Positions 9,701-17,118 of a stretch of 64,000 bases of DNA are shown piece after piece; position 1 is the stretch's first letter; each line of letters begins with the position of its first letter. The translations under genes were made by a program, and so were the position numbers. The notes under the pieces were generated by a model. That model saw only the letters and a list, made by a program, of their open reading frames with translations. It did no database searches and was not told where the DNA came from. Source of the DNA: Mesorhizobium sp. B2-7-1 (GTDB lineage: Bacteria > Pseudomonadota > Alphaproteobacteria > Rhizobiales > Rhizobiaceae); NCBI RefSeq assembly GCF_006440735.1, contig NZ_VFUA01000016.1, positions 1-64,000 on the forward strand. The letters run 5' to 3'.

Positions 9701-10240
9701 ACGGTGACCGCGCTGACGTCGCGCATGGTACGCACGGCGAGCTCGGTGAGCGATTTCTCAGCCTCGTTCCAGCAGCGGCTGCAGGCGATGGGCCGGATGC
9801 ACGAAGTGCTGTCCTCCTATAACTGGACGGATGCCGATCTCGAGCAGTTGCTGCGGGCGGTGCTGTCGCCCTACAGCGACAAGCTGCGCGAAAATATCGT
9901 CATCCGTGGAAGATCATTGCAGCTCCGCGCGAGCATGGCCGCAACGCTCGGCATGGTGTTCTTCGAGCTCGCCAGCAACGCGGCGAAATACGGCGCGCTC
10001 TCGACGGAGGACGGTCGCGTCAATGTGGCATGGACCACCGATAAATCAGGCCTGCTGTCGATCCGCTGGAAGGAAATCGACGGTCCTGCCGTCATGGAGC
10101 CGCAGCAGAGGAATTTCGGAACAAGCTTTATCCAGCAAAGTTTAGAATATGAGATGGGAGGTAAGGTCGATCTGCGATTCAAGCGAACTGGGCTTGAATG
10201 CGATATAGAAATTCCGCTGGGGCCAAACGCAGGCCCGTAG
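6656..10240 (+). CDS. CheB-CheR-PAS-HWE histidine kinase multidomain fusion
   Basis: The 1194-aa sensor has, in order: CheB methylesterase (about 30-215; GIGASAGGIGAL and LSGTGSDGTIGL), CheR N-terminal helices (RRIQRRMQVL), CheR SAM-dependent methyltransferase (about 280-480; WVPGCATGEEAYSIAVLL), a long NEEL-heptad coiled coil (about 660-730), two PAS-like domains (about 735-850 and 870-990), and an HWE/HisKA_2 kinase core (HELQHRVKNILATVTAL near 1003, FELASNAAKYGALS near 1103). It overlaps the preceding CheB gene and is followed 23 nt later by a receiver gene, its likely partner. Such fusions couple methyl-ester chemistry with histidine kinase signalling. The input signal is unknown. Confidence 0.9.
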   Translation: MARSPRKATERKPRTSSPEPATADAREPASFPVIGIGASAGGIGALQKFFPEVPVDSGFAYVVIQHLDAEHESVLASIIQRSTAIRTHTAAEGAEIEPDNIYVIPPGASLTVNGQRFHVAKMTTTRAKRTPIDDFFTSLAQEQSENAAAIILSGTGSDGTIGLRAIKEHGGLTLAQESAEYDGMMRSAVQSGLVDMVLPAEEMAGKLIGYFRHFNHTESERDRRKRDVAEQLSRIAALLRVRTGHDFSGYKDNTILRRIQRRMQVLQIDDPTFFYKRLRDEPQQVDLLFQDLLIGVTNFFRDEHAFNALERLVIPRLFEGRKPDETIRVWVPGCATGEEAYSIAVLLKENAPRGAASPNLQIFATDIDERALEVARAGRYPATIATDITPKRLREFFSREDGTYRVSAELREVCLFSAHNVLRDPPFSRLDLIACRNLLIYMGPELQEKIVPIFHYALRDNGYLFLGSSENVTRHARLFSTVDKMSRIFQKRGGVTPHRLPEFPLAAAARQTAPNARQREKNGTLQEMAERLLVERFAPAYVVVNAVGELAHSSGGTGKYLELAAGAPDHNVFSMARRGLRMDLRAALHKAASTGQVAIQSKITVGTNGGRQTISLAVQPLPSDGSSDPLYMLVFRDVGGIKAESDDEPVHTTDDVESANISQLERELRETKERLQITTEELESSNEELKSSNEELSSINEELQSSNEELETSKEELQSINEELNTVNAELSLRVDELTRANNDMANLLESTQIATVFLDRDLCIKNFTPTARDMFRLVESDVGRPLAHVRPRFPADGLQADMEQVLQRLGTIERQVEGTENGQTYIMRVLPYRTVDNIIAGVVITFVDVTQITQAEERIGVLSHDLRNRIESLGTLLDLVPIGIFIAEDGAGAEIRANRRAAELLGWRATGNKLISMPAALPLTLNGTKVGADDQPLLKAMRIGKAVPGYEARILRDDGAVVDVMMSANPLFDEKGKVRGAIAALVDISSHKEAERSQERLLHELQHRVKNILATVTALTSRMVRTASSVSDFSASFQQRLQAMGRMHEVLSSYNWTDADLEQLLRAVLSPYSDKLRENIVIRGRSLQLRASMAATLGMVFFELASNAAKYGALSTEDGRVNVAWTTDKSGLLSIRWKEIDGPAVMEPQQRNFGTSFIQQSLEYEMGGKVDLRFKRTGLECDIEIPLGPNAGP

Positions 10241-10263
10241 CATTTTTTGCTTTGTGGCACATA

Positions 10264-10653
10264 ATGAACACAAACACGCTCCTATCGGGTCTCAACGTCC
10301 TCGTTGTCGAGGATATGTTTATGCTTGCGCAAGACCTTGCAGAGCAATTGATCGGCGCTGGATGCACCGTGGTCGGACCGGCGCCTACTGTTCAACAGGC
10401 ATTGGATGAAATCGACGGAATTGCCCTGCACGGCGCGGTTCTGGATGTGAATCTTCGAGGTGAGCGAAGCTTCCCTCTGGCCGAGCATCTGACACGCGAC
10501 GGTGTCCCCTTCATTTTCCTCACCGGCTATGACAGCGCCACCGTTTTTCCCGACAGTTTTCGCGACACGCCGAAGCTGACCAAACCTGTCGACTACAACC
10601 TGCTGATCGAGGCCGTGGCGCGGTTCCGCAAGGATAGCGCCGCGCCAGGCTGA
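10264..10653 (+). CDS. Single-domain response regulator (receiver only)
   Basis: The 129-aa protein is one receiver domain: LNVLVVEDMFMLAQDLAEQL (acidic pair), AVLDVNLRGE (phospho-acceptor Asp), FIFLTGYD (Thr), KLTKPVD (Lys). There is no output domain. ATG 10264 directly precedes the domain; the frame is open further upstream but overlaps the kinase gene. It follows the HWE kinase by 23 nt and is therefore its likely phosphorylation target. Receivers of this type modulate the general stress response in several alphaproteobacteria; that role here is inferred. Confidence 0.85.
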   Translation: MNTNTLLSGLNVLVVEDMFMLAQDLAEQLIGAGCTVVGPAPTVQQALDEIDGIALHGAVLDVNLRGERSFPLAEHLTRDGVPFIFLTGYDSATVFPDSFRDTPKLTKPVDYNLLIEAVARFRKDSAAPG

Positions 10654-10678
10654 AATGAGCTCGTTGAGTTGGGCTCGT

Positions 10679-11041
10679 CTATAGTTCGGCGCGATCCCCC
10701 ACCAGTTGGCTTGCCAGTTCGACCAGATGCCGGATCGGCGCCGGCTTCGGCAGATAGGGCGCGCCATGAAAGATCGGCGCCTGGAACTCCGGATCATAGC
10801 CCGAATGGACGACGAAAGGCACGCCCGCTTCCTTGAGGCGGGCAGCGGCGGCACCTCGCTGGCCGTCGAGCAGTTGGATGTCGATGATGGCCAGGTCCGG
10901 CTTATTGTCGTCCAGCCAGGCCGAGGCTGCTCGCTCGGACGCCACGCAGGCCACCTCGAAACCACGCTCCTTCAGGCCGTTGGCCACGTCCGAAGCGATC
11001 AGGTATTCGTCTTCAATGATTAGTGCCAGGGGCTCTGCCAT
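10679..11041 (-). CDS. Single-domain response regulator
   Basis: The 120-aa receiver begins MAEPLALIIEDEYLIASDVA, with phospho-acceptor in LAIIDIQLLDGQ, VVHSGYD, and YLPKPAP providing the conserved Lys-Pro. AGGAGG 7 nt upstream fixes the start at 11041 rather than the longer frame to 11119. No output domain is present. It converges on the preceding receiver gene (26 nt apart). The EDEYLIASD form is shared with the receivers at 50948-51328 and in the decayed hybrid kinase at 48894-50003. Confidence 0.85.
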   Translation of the reverse strand: MAEPLALIIEDEYLIASDVANGLKERGFEVACVASERAASAWLDDNKPDLAIIDIQLLDGQRGAAAARLKEAGVPFVVHSGYDPEFQAPIFHGAPYLPKPAPIRHLVELASQLVGDRAEL

Positions 11042-11339
11042 GGCGACCTCCTCTGACGCGCTCACCTCTTCCTGACGCACGGCTGATCGTACTCCGCCGG
11101 CCCGGGAAACGCACCACACTTTGCTTCGGAGCGGTTTCGGGGTTGCCGACCGGGTTTGGGCCAGCCTGGTTCAGGCCCGTCTGCTGGTGAAGTTCGATCA
11201 CATCGGGCTGGGACAAGGCCGCGCGGGCGTCGAGCAGACGAAGGAACTCCGGCCTCAGCCCGTCGCCCCTTGCGGCAGCAATCGCGTGCAGCGACATAAA
11301 GGGGATTATCGTCCGATCGTTCACGGGTATAAGCTCCAT
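11013..11339 (-). CDS. Doubtful 108-aa ORF between receiver and DUF6894-like gene
   Basis: An ATG at 11339 overlaps the TGA of the upstream 11339-11833 gene, suggesting possible translational coupling. The frame runs into the start of the receiver gene. The first 65 residues (MELIPVNDRTIIPFMSLHAI..., LRPEFLRLLDARAALSQPD) look protein-like, but the C-terminal third is Arg/Gly-rich and looks like out-of-frame translation. No Shine-Dalgarno is visible. If it is not real, 11042-11338 is simply an intergenic gap with no other recognisable feature. Confidence 0.25.
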   Translation of the reverse strand: MELIPVNDRTIIPFMSLHAIAAARGDGLRPEFLRLLDARAALSQPDVIELHQQTGLNQAGPNPVGNPETAPKQSVVRFPGRRSTISRASGRGERVRGGRHGRAPGTNH

Positions 11340-11833
11340 CACATTGCGGCGGCTGCCTTTTCCCGCCTCGCCTCATCGAAATCGATGGACAGGACGACCT
11401 TACCGTCGCCGCCACGCACCCGAACCGCCCAGCCGTCCTGGCGGGGTTCGGCAGCCGCATCGTCGAGCAAATCGATCGCCGACCGCAGTGCTTCATCATG
11501 GACTGCTTCGAGGGTGGGCAGTTCAACGCCGTCGAGCCGCCTCAAATTGCCAGCCTCGCGATATTCGAATGTGTAGAGATTCTGGCCGGTATCGCTCGAC
11601 CTCTCGGTGCCCGGCCGGATGCTATCCGGGTTGTCGTCCTGGCTGCCTTGCGCAAGCAGGCCGAACGCCGCGCACTGAACCATCATCTCTCGCGCGCGAT
11701 CAATGAGCGCGGCGTCGCCGAGCAATGGGTCGGACACAATCATGGTGACGGCGATCTTTTCCCCGCCGTCGCCGACAAATTCGACCGTCACGGTTCCGGG
11801 ACTGGCATGTATCGCTGTGTCGAGAACTTGCAT
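11339..11833 (-). CDS. DUF6894-like hypothetical protein
   Basis: The 164-aa product starts MQVLDTAIHASPGTVTVEF. Its C-terminal half (LYTFEYREAGN...DGVELPTLEAVHDEALRSAIDLL) resembles DUF6894, whose core is YxFxxxDG...GxELPDLEAAxxEALRSAR. The N-terminal 75 residues (VEFVGDGGEKIAVTMIVSD) form a separate segment of unknown role. AGGCAGGA lies 5 nt before ATG 11833, which is preferred over the open frame to 12094. No EcfG-type site was found in front of it. The function of DUF6894 is unknown. Confidence 0.65.
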   Translation of the reverse strand: MQVLDTAIHASPGTVTVEFVGDGGEKIAVTMIVSDPLLGDAALIDRAREMMVQCAAFGLLAQGSQDDNPDSIRPGTERSSDTGQNLYTFEYREAGNLRRLDGVELPTLEAVHDEALRSAIDLLDDAAAEPRQDGWAVRVRGGDGKVVLSIDFDEARREKAAAAM

Positions 11834-11980
11834 TCCTGCCTCTTGTCCTGGTGTCGAGAATAAAGCTGCCCGGTTCCAAAAGTTCCGTCCGGGTTCAAGA
11901 ATCGGCGAACGCCTGATGCCGTAACGCCCGTGTACTCGAATGGAGCTGTCTGGCTCGCCTCCTCCCTTGACGGCCCGGTT

Positions 11981-12005
11981 GGAACAGCGTGGCCGGCTGC
12001 GGGTT
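11981..12005 (+). promoter_or_regulatory. EcfG-type promoter
   Basis: GGAAC 11981-11985, 17 bases, GTT 12003-12005 (GGAAC-N16-gGTT), 21 nt before the ATG at 12027. Confidence 0.6.
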
Positions 12006-12026
12006 TGGGAGCAAAGGAGGCGCCGA

Positions 12027-12344
12027 ATGTCACTCGACAAACGCACACCCGCCGAGGCTCGCGGCGAAATCCAGGCCGGCAGGACGCAGGACAAGACCCC
12101 GGGATTCGACCCGGCGGCAGCACCGCAGGAAGCGGACGCTGAAGCTGGTGATGTCGCGACTTCCGCTCAGCCGACCAAGCCGCGAAAACCCAACTTCACC
12201 AACCAGGCGAGCTTCGCCGACGCGATGCGACCGCCGGAGAACGCGCCCAACCTGCAGCCGCGCAGGAACGGCCCCGTGCTGGTCATCGTGGCGCTGGTGG
12301 TCGTAGCCGCCGTCGCATTTCTTGTCGCCGCGGCCGTTCGTTAG
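12027..12344 (+). CDS. Small protein with C-terminal membrane anchor
   Basis: The 105-aa product has a polar, low-complexity N-terminal 80 residues (MSLDKRTPAEARGEIQAGR..., PTKPRKPNFTNQASF) and ends in one hydrophobic helix (VLVIVALVVVAAVAFLVAAA) plus VR, a tail-anchor arrangement. AAAGGAGG lies 6 nt upstream of ATG 12027, and an EcfG-type promoter precedes it, so the in-frame upstream ATG at 11940 is rejected. No family is recognised; a stress-induced envelope protein is a reasonable guess only. Confidence 0.7.
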   Translation: MSLDKRTPAEARGEIQAGRTQDKTPGFDPAAAPQEADAEAGDVATSAQPTKPRKPNFTNQASFADAMRPPENAPNLQPRRNGPVLVIVALVVVAAVAFLVAAAVR

Positions 12345-12352
12345 CGGAGAAA

Positions 12353-12377
12353 GGAACATCGCAACTGATTCCAGGTT
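12353..12377 (+). promoter_or_regulatory. EcfG-type promoter
   Basis: GGAAC 12353-12357, 17 bases, GTT 12375-12377 (GGAAC-N16-gGTT), 23 nt before a 48-codon ORF at 12401 that has a strong ribosome binding site. Confidence 0.55.
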
Positions 12378-12400
12378 TGATAGCGCAGGAGGCTGTTGCG

Positions 12401-12547
12401 ATGCCAAGCTTGAGGATTTTGTTTCGCCATCTGTGGCGCTGGAAAACCCAACCCACACCCGACCCGTCCCCCGTCGATGCCATTGTCCGCCTGCTGCGGG
12501 ACGCAAACAAGCAGAGCGGCGCTGGTGGGTCCAGGCATCAGGATTGA
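12401..12547 (+). CDS. 48-aa small protein
   Basis: The frame MPSLRILFRHLWRWKTQPTP... ends with SRHQD and a stop at 12545-12547. CAGGAGG sits 8 nt upstream of the ATG and an EcfG-type promoter 23 nt upstream, both supporting real expression despite its length. The N-terminus is basic and amphipathic, followed by VDAIVRLLRDANK. No family is recognised. It lies between two other EcfG-controlled genes. Confidence 0.5.
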   Translation: MPSLRILFRHLWRWKTQPTPDPSPVDAIVRLLRDANKQSGAGGSRHQD

Positions 12548-12587
12548 GGCCGACAGTGCGGGAGGCCCGACTTGGGCGGACCGGCAA

Positions 12588-12612
12588 GGAACAAAGCCGA
12601 TAACGCGCTGTT
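12588..12612 (+). promoter_or_regulatory. EcfG-type promoter for DUF4142 gene
   Basis: GGAAC 12588-12592, 17 bases, GTT 12610-12612 (GGAAC-N16-tGTT), 23 nt before ATG 12636. Confidence 0.65.
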
Positions 12613-12635
12613 AGGGCCGAAGCAGGAGAACAGAC

Positions 12636-13169
12636 ATGAACAAATTGATGATCGTGGCCGCGGCGGCGGTCCTTTCCACGACGGCTTGGGCGCAATCGAC
12701 GTCCACCACCGAAAAGACCGGCGTCAACTCGGTCCTTGGGATGGCGCCGTCCACCCAGGATTTCGTGACCGAAGCCGCCACCAGCGACATGTTCGAGATC
12801 GAGTCCAGCAAGCTTGCGCTGGAACGCGCCGACGCAGCCACCAAGACCTTTGCGCAACAAATGATCACGGATCACGAGAAGACGACCGCCGAACTGAAGG
12901 GCCTTGTTGCGAGCGGAAAGGTCAAGGCAAATCTGCCCTCCGCCATGACGGACAAACAGCAGTCCACACTGAATGATCTGAAGGCACGCCAGGGAGACGA
13001 TTTCAACAAACAGTATCATTCGGTTCAGGTCGACGGCCACGAAGACGCGGTCGATCTGTTCAAGCGATATGGAGACAACGGCGACCAGCCGGATCTCAAA
13101 TCATGGGCCGCGGCGACGCTGCCGCACCTTCAGCATCACCTCGACATGGCGAACGGACTGAACAAATAG
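12636..13169 (+). CDS. DUF4142 periplasmic protein
   Basis: The 177-aa protein has a Sec signal peptide (MNKLMIVAAAAVLSTTAWAQ, probable cleavage after AWA) and a four-helix DUF4142 domain: TQDFVTEAATSDMFEIESSK, FAQQMITDHEKTTAEL, HSVQVDGHEDAVDLF, and LPHLQHHLDMA. DUF4142 proteins are ferritin-like bundles exported to the periplasm, and the His/Asp/Glu pattern would fit metal binding. Function is unproven. An AGGAG site and an EcfG-type promoter lie upstream. The XRE-like gene follows after 9 nt and may be cotranscribed. Confidence 0.85.
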   Translation: MNKLMIVAAAAVLSTTAWAQSTSTTEKTGVNSVLGMAPSTQDFVTEAATSDMFEIESSKLALERADAATKTFAQQMITDHEKTTAELKGLVASGKVKANLPSAMTDKQQSTLNDLKARQGDDFNKQYHSVQVDGHEDAVDLFKRYGDNGDQPDLKSWAAATLPHLQHHLDMANGLNK

Positions 13170-13178
13170 GAGGCTGCG

Positions 13179-13481
13179 ATGGGCTGCTTGACGCCCGGGC
13201 AATCGCGTGCGGCGCGTGCCCTGTTGAAATGGTCGCAGGTCCGTCTGGGCGCCAAGTGCAACCTCAGCGAGGCTTCAATCCGCACCTTCGAGAATGGCGA
13301 TCGAATTCCGACGGCCGACGAACTTCTGAGGATCCGCCAGGCGCTCCAGGCCGGCGGAGCCGTGTTCCTTCCGCAAGAGGAAATGCGTCCGGCGGAGGAG
13401 ATGGTTGGCAGCGGTGCACCTGTGCGCTTCACCGATCTAAGCGAGGGTGAAGCCGGTATTATCGGCAACAGCGAGATGTAG
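13179..13481 (+). CDS. XRE-family helix-turn-helix transcriptional regulator
   Basis: The 100-aa protein has an N-terminal HTH: TPGQSRAARALLKWSQVRLG, then CNLSEASIRTFENGDRIPT, the usual XRE recognition-helix pattern (S-x-x-x-I-R-x-F-E-N-G-x-R-x-P). The tail (GAVFLPQEEMRPAEEMVGSG) resembles the C-terminus of many short rhizobial XRE proteins. AGGAGG 6 nt upstream fixes the start. It follows the DUF4142 gene by 9 nt. The target is unknown. Confidence 0.8.
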   Translation: MGCLTPGQSRAARALLKWSQVRLGAKCNLSEASIRTFENGDRIPTADELLRIRQALQAGGAVFLPQEEMRPAEEMVGSGAPVRFTDLSEGEAGIIGNSEM

Positions 13482-13521
13482 GGCAAGCTGGAACCAAGGC
13501 TACCACCCGCCCTTCGAAGGA

Positions 13522-13872
13522 ATGGCAAAATTCGAAATTCGAGAGACGCTCACCAATATCGGAACGCTGACCGCTAGACCGTCGGCATTTCTAGTCCTGG
13601 CTGGCTTCACCGCGGCGTGGCTCGTTTTCGAGCGCGAGACGCTCGACTGGCGTGGCATCGCCACGCTTGCGACCTGGGCGATGACGCTCTTGATACAGCG
13701 CGCTGAGCATCGCGACACGCAGGCCCTACAAGCCAAACTGGACGAACTGATCAAATCGAGCCGGACGGCAAGCGACGCCGTGGCGGAAATCGACGATAAG
13801 GAACCGGAAGAGATCGAAAAGCTGCGCGACAACCGGAGGAACATATCGGAGCGCTCGCGGTTGGACACCTAG
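13522..13872 (+). CDS. Low-affinity iron permease family-like membrane protein
   Basis: The 116-aa protein has two hydrophobic segments (residues about 22-38 and 44-60) followed by the signature TWAMTLLIQRAEHRDTQALQ and KLDELIKSSRTAS, as in the low-affinity Fe/Cu permease family (IQ-N/A-x-x-RD-x-x-ALQ-x-KLDELI). Family members are typically somewhat longer. Despite the family name, direct iron transport is not established for these short bacterial versions. The start at 13522 is preceded by GAAGGA. A decayed relative is seen at 47174-47455. Confidence 0.7.
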   Translation: MAKFEIRETLTNIGTLTARPSAFLVLAGFTAAWLVFERETLDWRGIATLATWAMTLLIQRAEHRDTQALQAKLDELIKSSRTASDAVAEIDDKEPEEIEKLRDNRRNISERSRLDT

Positions 13873-13963
13873 CGGCGCCGGCCGCAATTGCTGTGCTCAG
13901 GCACTCGCCGTCAGATGCTCGGATCGGCAAGGCACAGTCGCTTCAAACCAACAGGAAGATATG

Positions 13964-14587
13964 ATGTCTCTCACCGCATTCGCGCTCAATTGCACGCTCA
14001 AGATGCCGACTGACGGGGAGGAATCCTCCACCGACAGAATGCTCGCGGAGTTGACTAAGGCGCTGGCCAGTCATGACGTCGGATGCGAAACCGCTCGCGC
14101 CCTCGTTCATGACATTAAGCCCGGCGTGCTTTCGGATATGGGCGAAGGCGACGACTGGCCGAAACTGCGGAAAAAGATACTCGAAGCCGACATCTTCATC
14201 CTTGGCCTGCCGATCTGGATGGGGCAGCCGTCGAGCGTGGCCAAGCGCGTGATGGAGAGGATGGACGCTTTCCTGTCCGAGACCGACGACAGCGGACGCA
14301 TGCCAGCCGCCGGCAAGGTCGCGCTGGTGGCGATCGTCGGCAATGAGGATGGCGCGCATCATTGCCATGCCGAGTGCTATCAGGCGCTCAACGACGTCGG
14401 CTTCACCGTTCCCGCCAATGGCGGCGTGTACTGGGTCGGAGAAGCGATGGGCGACGTCAACTTCGTCGATCTTCCCGAGACCCCAGAAAAAGTCGCCGGC
14501 ATGATCAAGATGGCGGCGTCGAATGCCGCCCATCTGGCCGGGCTCTTCAAGACGAAAAACTATGTCGGCGTGCCAAAGGGCGATTGA
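13964..14587 (+). CDS. Flavodoxin-fold NAD(P)H-dependent oxidoreductase
   Basis: The roughly 207-aa protein has a flavodoxin/FMN-reductase fold: LTAFALNCTLK at the phosphate loop, ADIFILGLPIWMGQPSSVAK forming the flavin-binding strand-loop, and VALVAIVGNEDGAHHC. Such proteins transfer electrons from NAD(P)H through FMN, for example as quinone reductases or WrbA-like enzymes. Two ATGs are adjacent (13961 and 13964); AGGAAG is better placed for the second. It converges with the oxidase operon, 10 nt from ctaF. The substrate cannot be told from sequence. Confidence 0.75.
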   Translation: MSLTAFALNCTLKMPTDGEESSTDRMLAELTKALASHDVGCETARALVHDIKPGVLSDMGEGDDWPKLRKKILEADIFILGLPIWMGQPSSVAKRVMERMDAFLSETDDSGRMPAAGKVALVAIVGNEDGAHHCHAECYQALNDVGFTVPANGGVYWVGEAMGDVNFVDLPETPEKVAGMIKMAASNAAHLAGLFKTKNYVGVPKGD

Positions 14588-14597
14588 TATCGCTCTC

Positions 14598-14846
14598 TTA
14601 TCGTCCGATCAGCGTCAGCCCGAAGAGGATGATGAGCCAAAGCCCGGCGGCCGCAACGGCGAGCCGCGGCAACATGCCTGTCAGATGCATGAACAGCATG
14701 GCGATCAGGACCGCCTTCGCGGCGGCGATCGCCAGGTTGAGGGCGACATTGAAGCCGCCGAGGTCGAAAAGCGACGAGCCGACCGTCAGCGCCAGCAGCG
14801 CGAGCAGCCCGAGATAGCCGAAGGTGAGTTTTCGCAATTCGCTCAT
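14598..14846 (-). CDS. ctaF: Cytochrome c oxidase subunit IV-type small membrane protein
   Basis: The 82-aa protein has three hydrophobic helices (LTFGYLGLLALLALTVGSSL; LNLAIAAAKAVLIAMLFMHL; LAVAAAGLWLIILFGLTLI). The helix-2 motif AKAVLIAMLFMHL is characteristic of the CoxD/CtaF or CyoD-type subunit IV (K-x-x-L-I-x-x-F-M-H-L). It overlaps the stop of ctaE by 4 nt (ATGA) and is the last gene of the long minus-strand operon. It probably stabilises the CuB site or assembly. Confidence 0.85.
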   Translation of the reverse strand: MSELRKLTFGYLGLLALLALTVGSSLFDLGGFNVALNLAIAAAKAVLIAMLFMHLTGMLPRLAVAAAGLWLIILFGLTLIGR

Positions 14847-15478
14847 CGGTTGATCAGATAAAGCACGGGGAACATGAATACCCAGATGATGTCGACGAAG
14901 TGCCAGTAGAGGCCGACGGCCACGACCCGGCGCAGCCGGTTGGCCGGGTTGGCTGACCGCCAGAGTGCGACCATGCCGGCGATCACGACGATGCCGCCGA
15001 TCAGATGCAGGGCATGCAGCGAGGTCATCGTGAAATAGAGGCCGAAGAAGAATTCGGCATGGGTCGGATCCGGCCCGGCATAGCGGAACGGCAGGCCAAG
15101 CAGTGGCGCAAGTCCTTCGTCGATCTCCTTGCCGTATTCGATCCCCTTCACGACCAGGAAGCAGGTACCTAGCGCCGAGGTCGCGGCCAGCGCCCAGACC
15201 GTCGCGCGCCAGCGCCTCTGCAACGCAAGCCTATGGGCCAGCGCCATGGTGAAGCTGCTGGTGATCAGGACGGCCGTGTTGAAGGTGCCGAGCGGCAGCG
15301 AAAGATGTTTCGAGGCTGCCGCGAAGGCGGGGCCGAAATCGATATGCGCGACGAGAAAGACCAGGAAGATCGCGCCGAACAGCATCGCCTCGGAACCGAT
15401 GAACACCCACATGGCAAAATTGTCAGCGCTCCGTTCGCGCCGGGGTGTGTCGAAAGCGATGCTTTCTGTGCCGCTCAT
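14843..15478 (-). CDS. ctaE: Cytochrome c oxidase subunit III
   Basis: The 211-aa heme-copper oxidase subunit III has five predicted helices: [60 protein letters not shown] and [32 protein letters not shown] and [14 protein letters not shown] are family signatures. It lacks the first two helices of long CtaE, as in the caa3 and cytochrome bo type. It overlaps both neighbours by ATGA and functions in the caa3-type terminal oxidase. Confidence 0.92.
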   Translation of the reverse strand: MSGTESIAFDTPRRERSADNFAMWVFIGSEAMLFGAIFLVFLVAHIDFGPAFAAASKHLSLPLGTFNTAVLITSSFTMALAHRLALQRRWRATVWALAATSALGTCFLVVKGIEYGKEIDEGLAPLLGLPFRYAGPDPTHAEFFFGLYFTMTSLHALHLIGGIVVIAGMVALWRSANPANRLRRVVAVGLYWHFVDIIWVFMFPVLYLINR

Positions 15479-17118
15479 CGAGCCGCCTCCTCCCGGTGCG
15501 GGCTGAAGCGTTCGTGCTCCAGCCCTTTCATGTCGTAGGCATAGGCCGGGCGTGTCACGACAGGCATGGTCTCGAAATTATGCGGTGGCGGCGGCGAGCT
15601 CGTCTGCCATTCGAGCCCGGTGGCGTCCCACGGATTGTCGGTTGCGCGAGCGCCGCGAAACAGCGACCAGCCCAGATAAAACAACGGCATCAGGTAGCCG
15701 ATCGCCAGCACCACCGCGCCGGCCGAGGACAACACGTTCCAGAACTGGAACTCCGGCGGATAGGTATGATAGCGCCGGGGCATGCCGTCGAAGCCAAGCA
15801 CAAATTGTGGGAAGAAGGTCAGGTTGAAGCCGACGAACGTGGCCGTTGCCGCGATGCGCCCCGCCGTTTCCGAATACATCCGGCCGGTCATCTTCGGCCA
15901 CCAGAAATGCAGGCCGGCCATATAAGCGGTCACCATGCCGCCAACCATGATGTAGTGGAAATGCGCGACGACGAAATAGGTATCGTGGACATGCACGTCG
16001 ACCGCGAGCGACGCAAGGAACAGCCCCGCCAGCCCGCCGAAAGTGAACAGCGCAAGGAAGAACAGCGCATAGAGCATCGGCGTCTCGAAGCTGATCTCGC
16101 CCTTGCGCAGCGTCAGGCTCCAGTTGAAGACCTTGATCGCCGAAGGAATTGCAACACAGAAAGATAGAAAGGAGAAGACGACGCCGGCATAGGCCGACTG
16201 CCCGCTGACGAACATGTGGTGGCCCCAGACCAGGAAGCCGAAGACGGCAATCGCCATCGACGACATCGCCACCGCCTTGTAGCCGAACAGCGGTCGGCGA
16301 CTGAAACAGGGCAGCACCTCCGACACCACGCCCATGCCGGGCAGGATCATGATGTAGACGGCGGGGTGCGAGTAGAACCAGAAGAGGTGCTGGAAGAGCA
16401 GCGGATCGCCGCCGAGATCCGGATTGAAGATGCCGATGCCGAAGACGCGCTCCAGCACGATCAGGATCAGCGAGGCGGCGAGCACCGGGGTCGCCAGCAC
16501 CATCACGAGGCTGGTGGCGTAGAGCGTCCAGACGAAGATCGGCAGGCGGAACCAGGTGAGCCCGGGTGCACGCAGCGTGTGCACGGTGACGATGAAGTTG
16601 ATGCCGGTCATGATCGTCGAGAAGCCGACGATGAAGACGCCGAACGCCGCCGTCGAGACCCAGCCATTGGCATAGAGTGTCGACAGCGGCGTGTAGAAGG
16701 TCCAGCCGGTGTCGACGCCGCCAGCCACCACCGAGAACAGAGCGAACAGGCTGCCGAAGATGAAGACATACCAGCTGGCGAGGTTCAGCCGCGGGAAAGC
16801 GAGATCGCGCGCGCCGATCATCAGCGGCAAAAGGAAATTGCCCAACGTCGCGGGAATCGACGGCACCAGGAAGAACCAGACCATGATGATGCCATGCAGT
16901 GAGAACAGCCGGTTGTAGACATCGTCGGAGACGAGGTCGCCGGCCGGTGTCGCCAGCTCGATCCGCATCAGTACCGCCATGGCGCCGCCAAGGAAGAAGA
17001 AGGCAGTCAACGAGACTAGGTAAAGCCACGCCACGCGCTTGTGGTCGGTTGTGAGAAGCCACGCGCGAGGCCCGCTGCCTTCCCCCAGATAGGTGCCCTG
17101 CATCGCCGCGTTGGTCAT
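15475..17118 (-). CDS. ctaD: Cytochrome c oxidase subunit I (A2 type)
   Basis: The 547-aa catalytic subunit has about 12 membrane helices. Visible ligand motifs are [15 protein letters not shown] (low-spin heme His), [16 protein letters not shown] (CuB His and cross-linked Tyr region), WGHHMFVSG (CuB His pair), and [17 protein letters not shown] (heme a3 and heme a His). YSHP in place of GHPE places it in the A2 subfamily, which uses a Tyr-Ser motif for the D-channel. It reduces O2 to water and pumps protons. It overlaps ctaC and ctaE by ATGA. Confidence 0.95.
   Translation of the reverse strand: MTNAAMQGTYLGEGSGPRAWLLTTDHKRVAWLYLVSLTAFFFLGGAMAVLMRIELATPAGDLVSDDVYNRLFSLHGIIMVWFFLVPSIPATLGNFLLPLMIGARDLAFPRLNLASWYVFIFGSLFALFSVVAGGVDTGWTFYTPLSTLYANGWVSTAAFGVFIVGFSTIMTGINFIVTVHTLRAPGLTWFRLPIFVWTLYATSLVMVLATPVLAASLILIVLERVFGIGIFNPDLGGDPLLFQHLFWFYSHPAVYIMILPGMGVVSEVLPCFSRRPLFGYKAVAMSSMAIAVFGFLVWGHHMFVSGQSAYAGVVFSFLSFCVAIPSAIKVFNWSLTLRKGEISFETPMLYALFFLALFTFGGLAGLFLASLAVDVHVHDTYFVVAHFHYIMVGGMVTAYMAGLHFWWPKMTGRMYSETAGRIAATATFVGFNLTFFPQFVLGFDGMPRRYHTYPPEFQFWNVLSSAGAVVLAIGYLMPLFYLGWSLFRGARATDNPWDATGLEWQTSSPPPPHNFETMPVVTRPAYAYDMKGLEHERFSPHREEAAR

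Noticed and set aside
13491..13516. GGAAC before the iron permease-like gene
   Set aside because: No GTT at the required distance (CTT instead).
15578..17062. 494-codon second frame within ctaD
   Set aside because: Arg/His-rich sequence in a shifted frame of a clear heme-copper oxidase subunit I.
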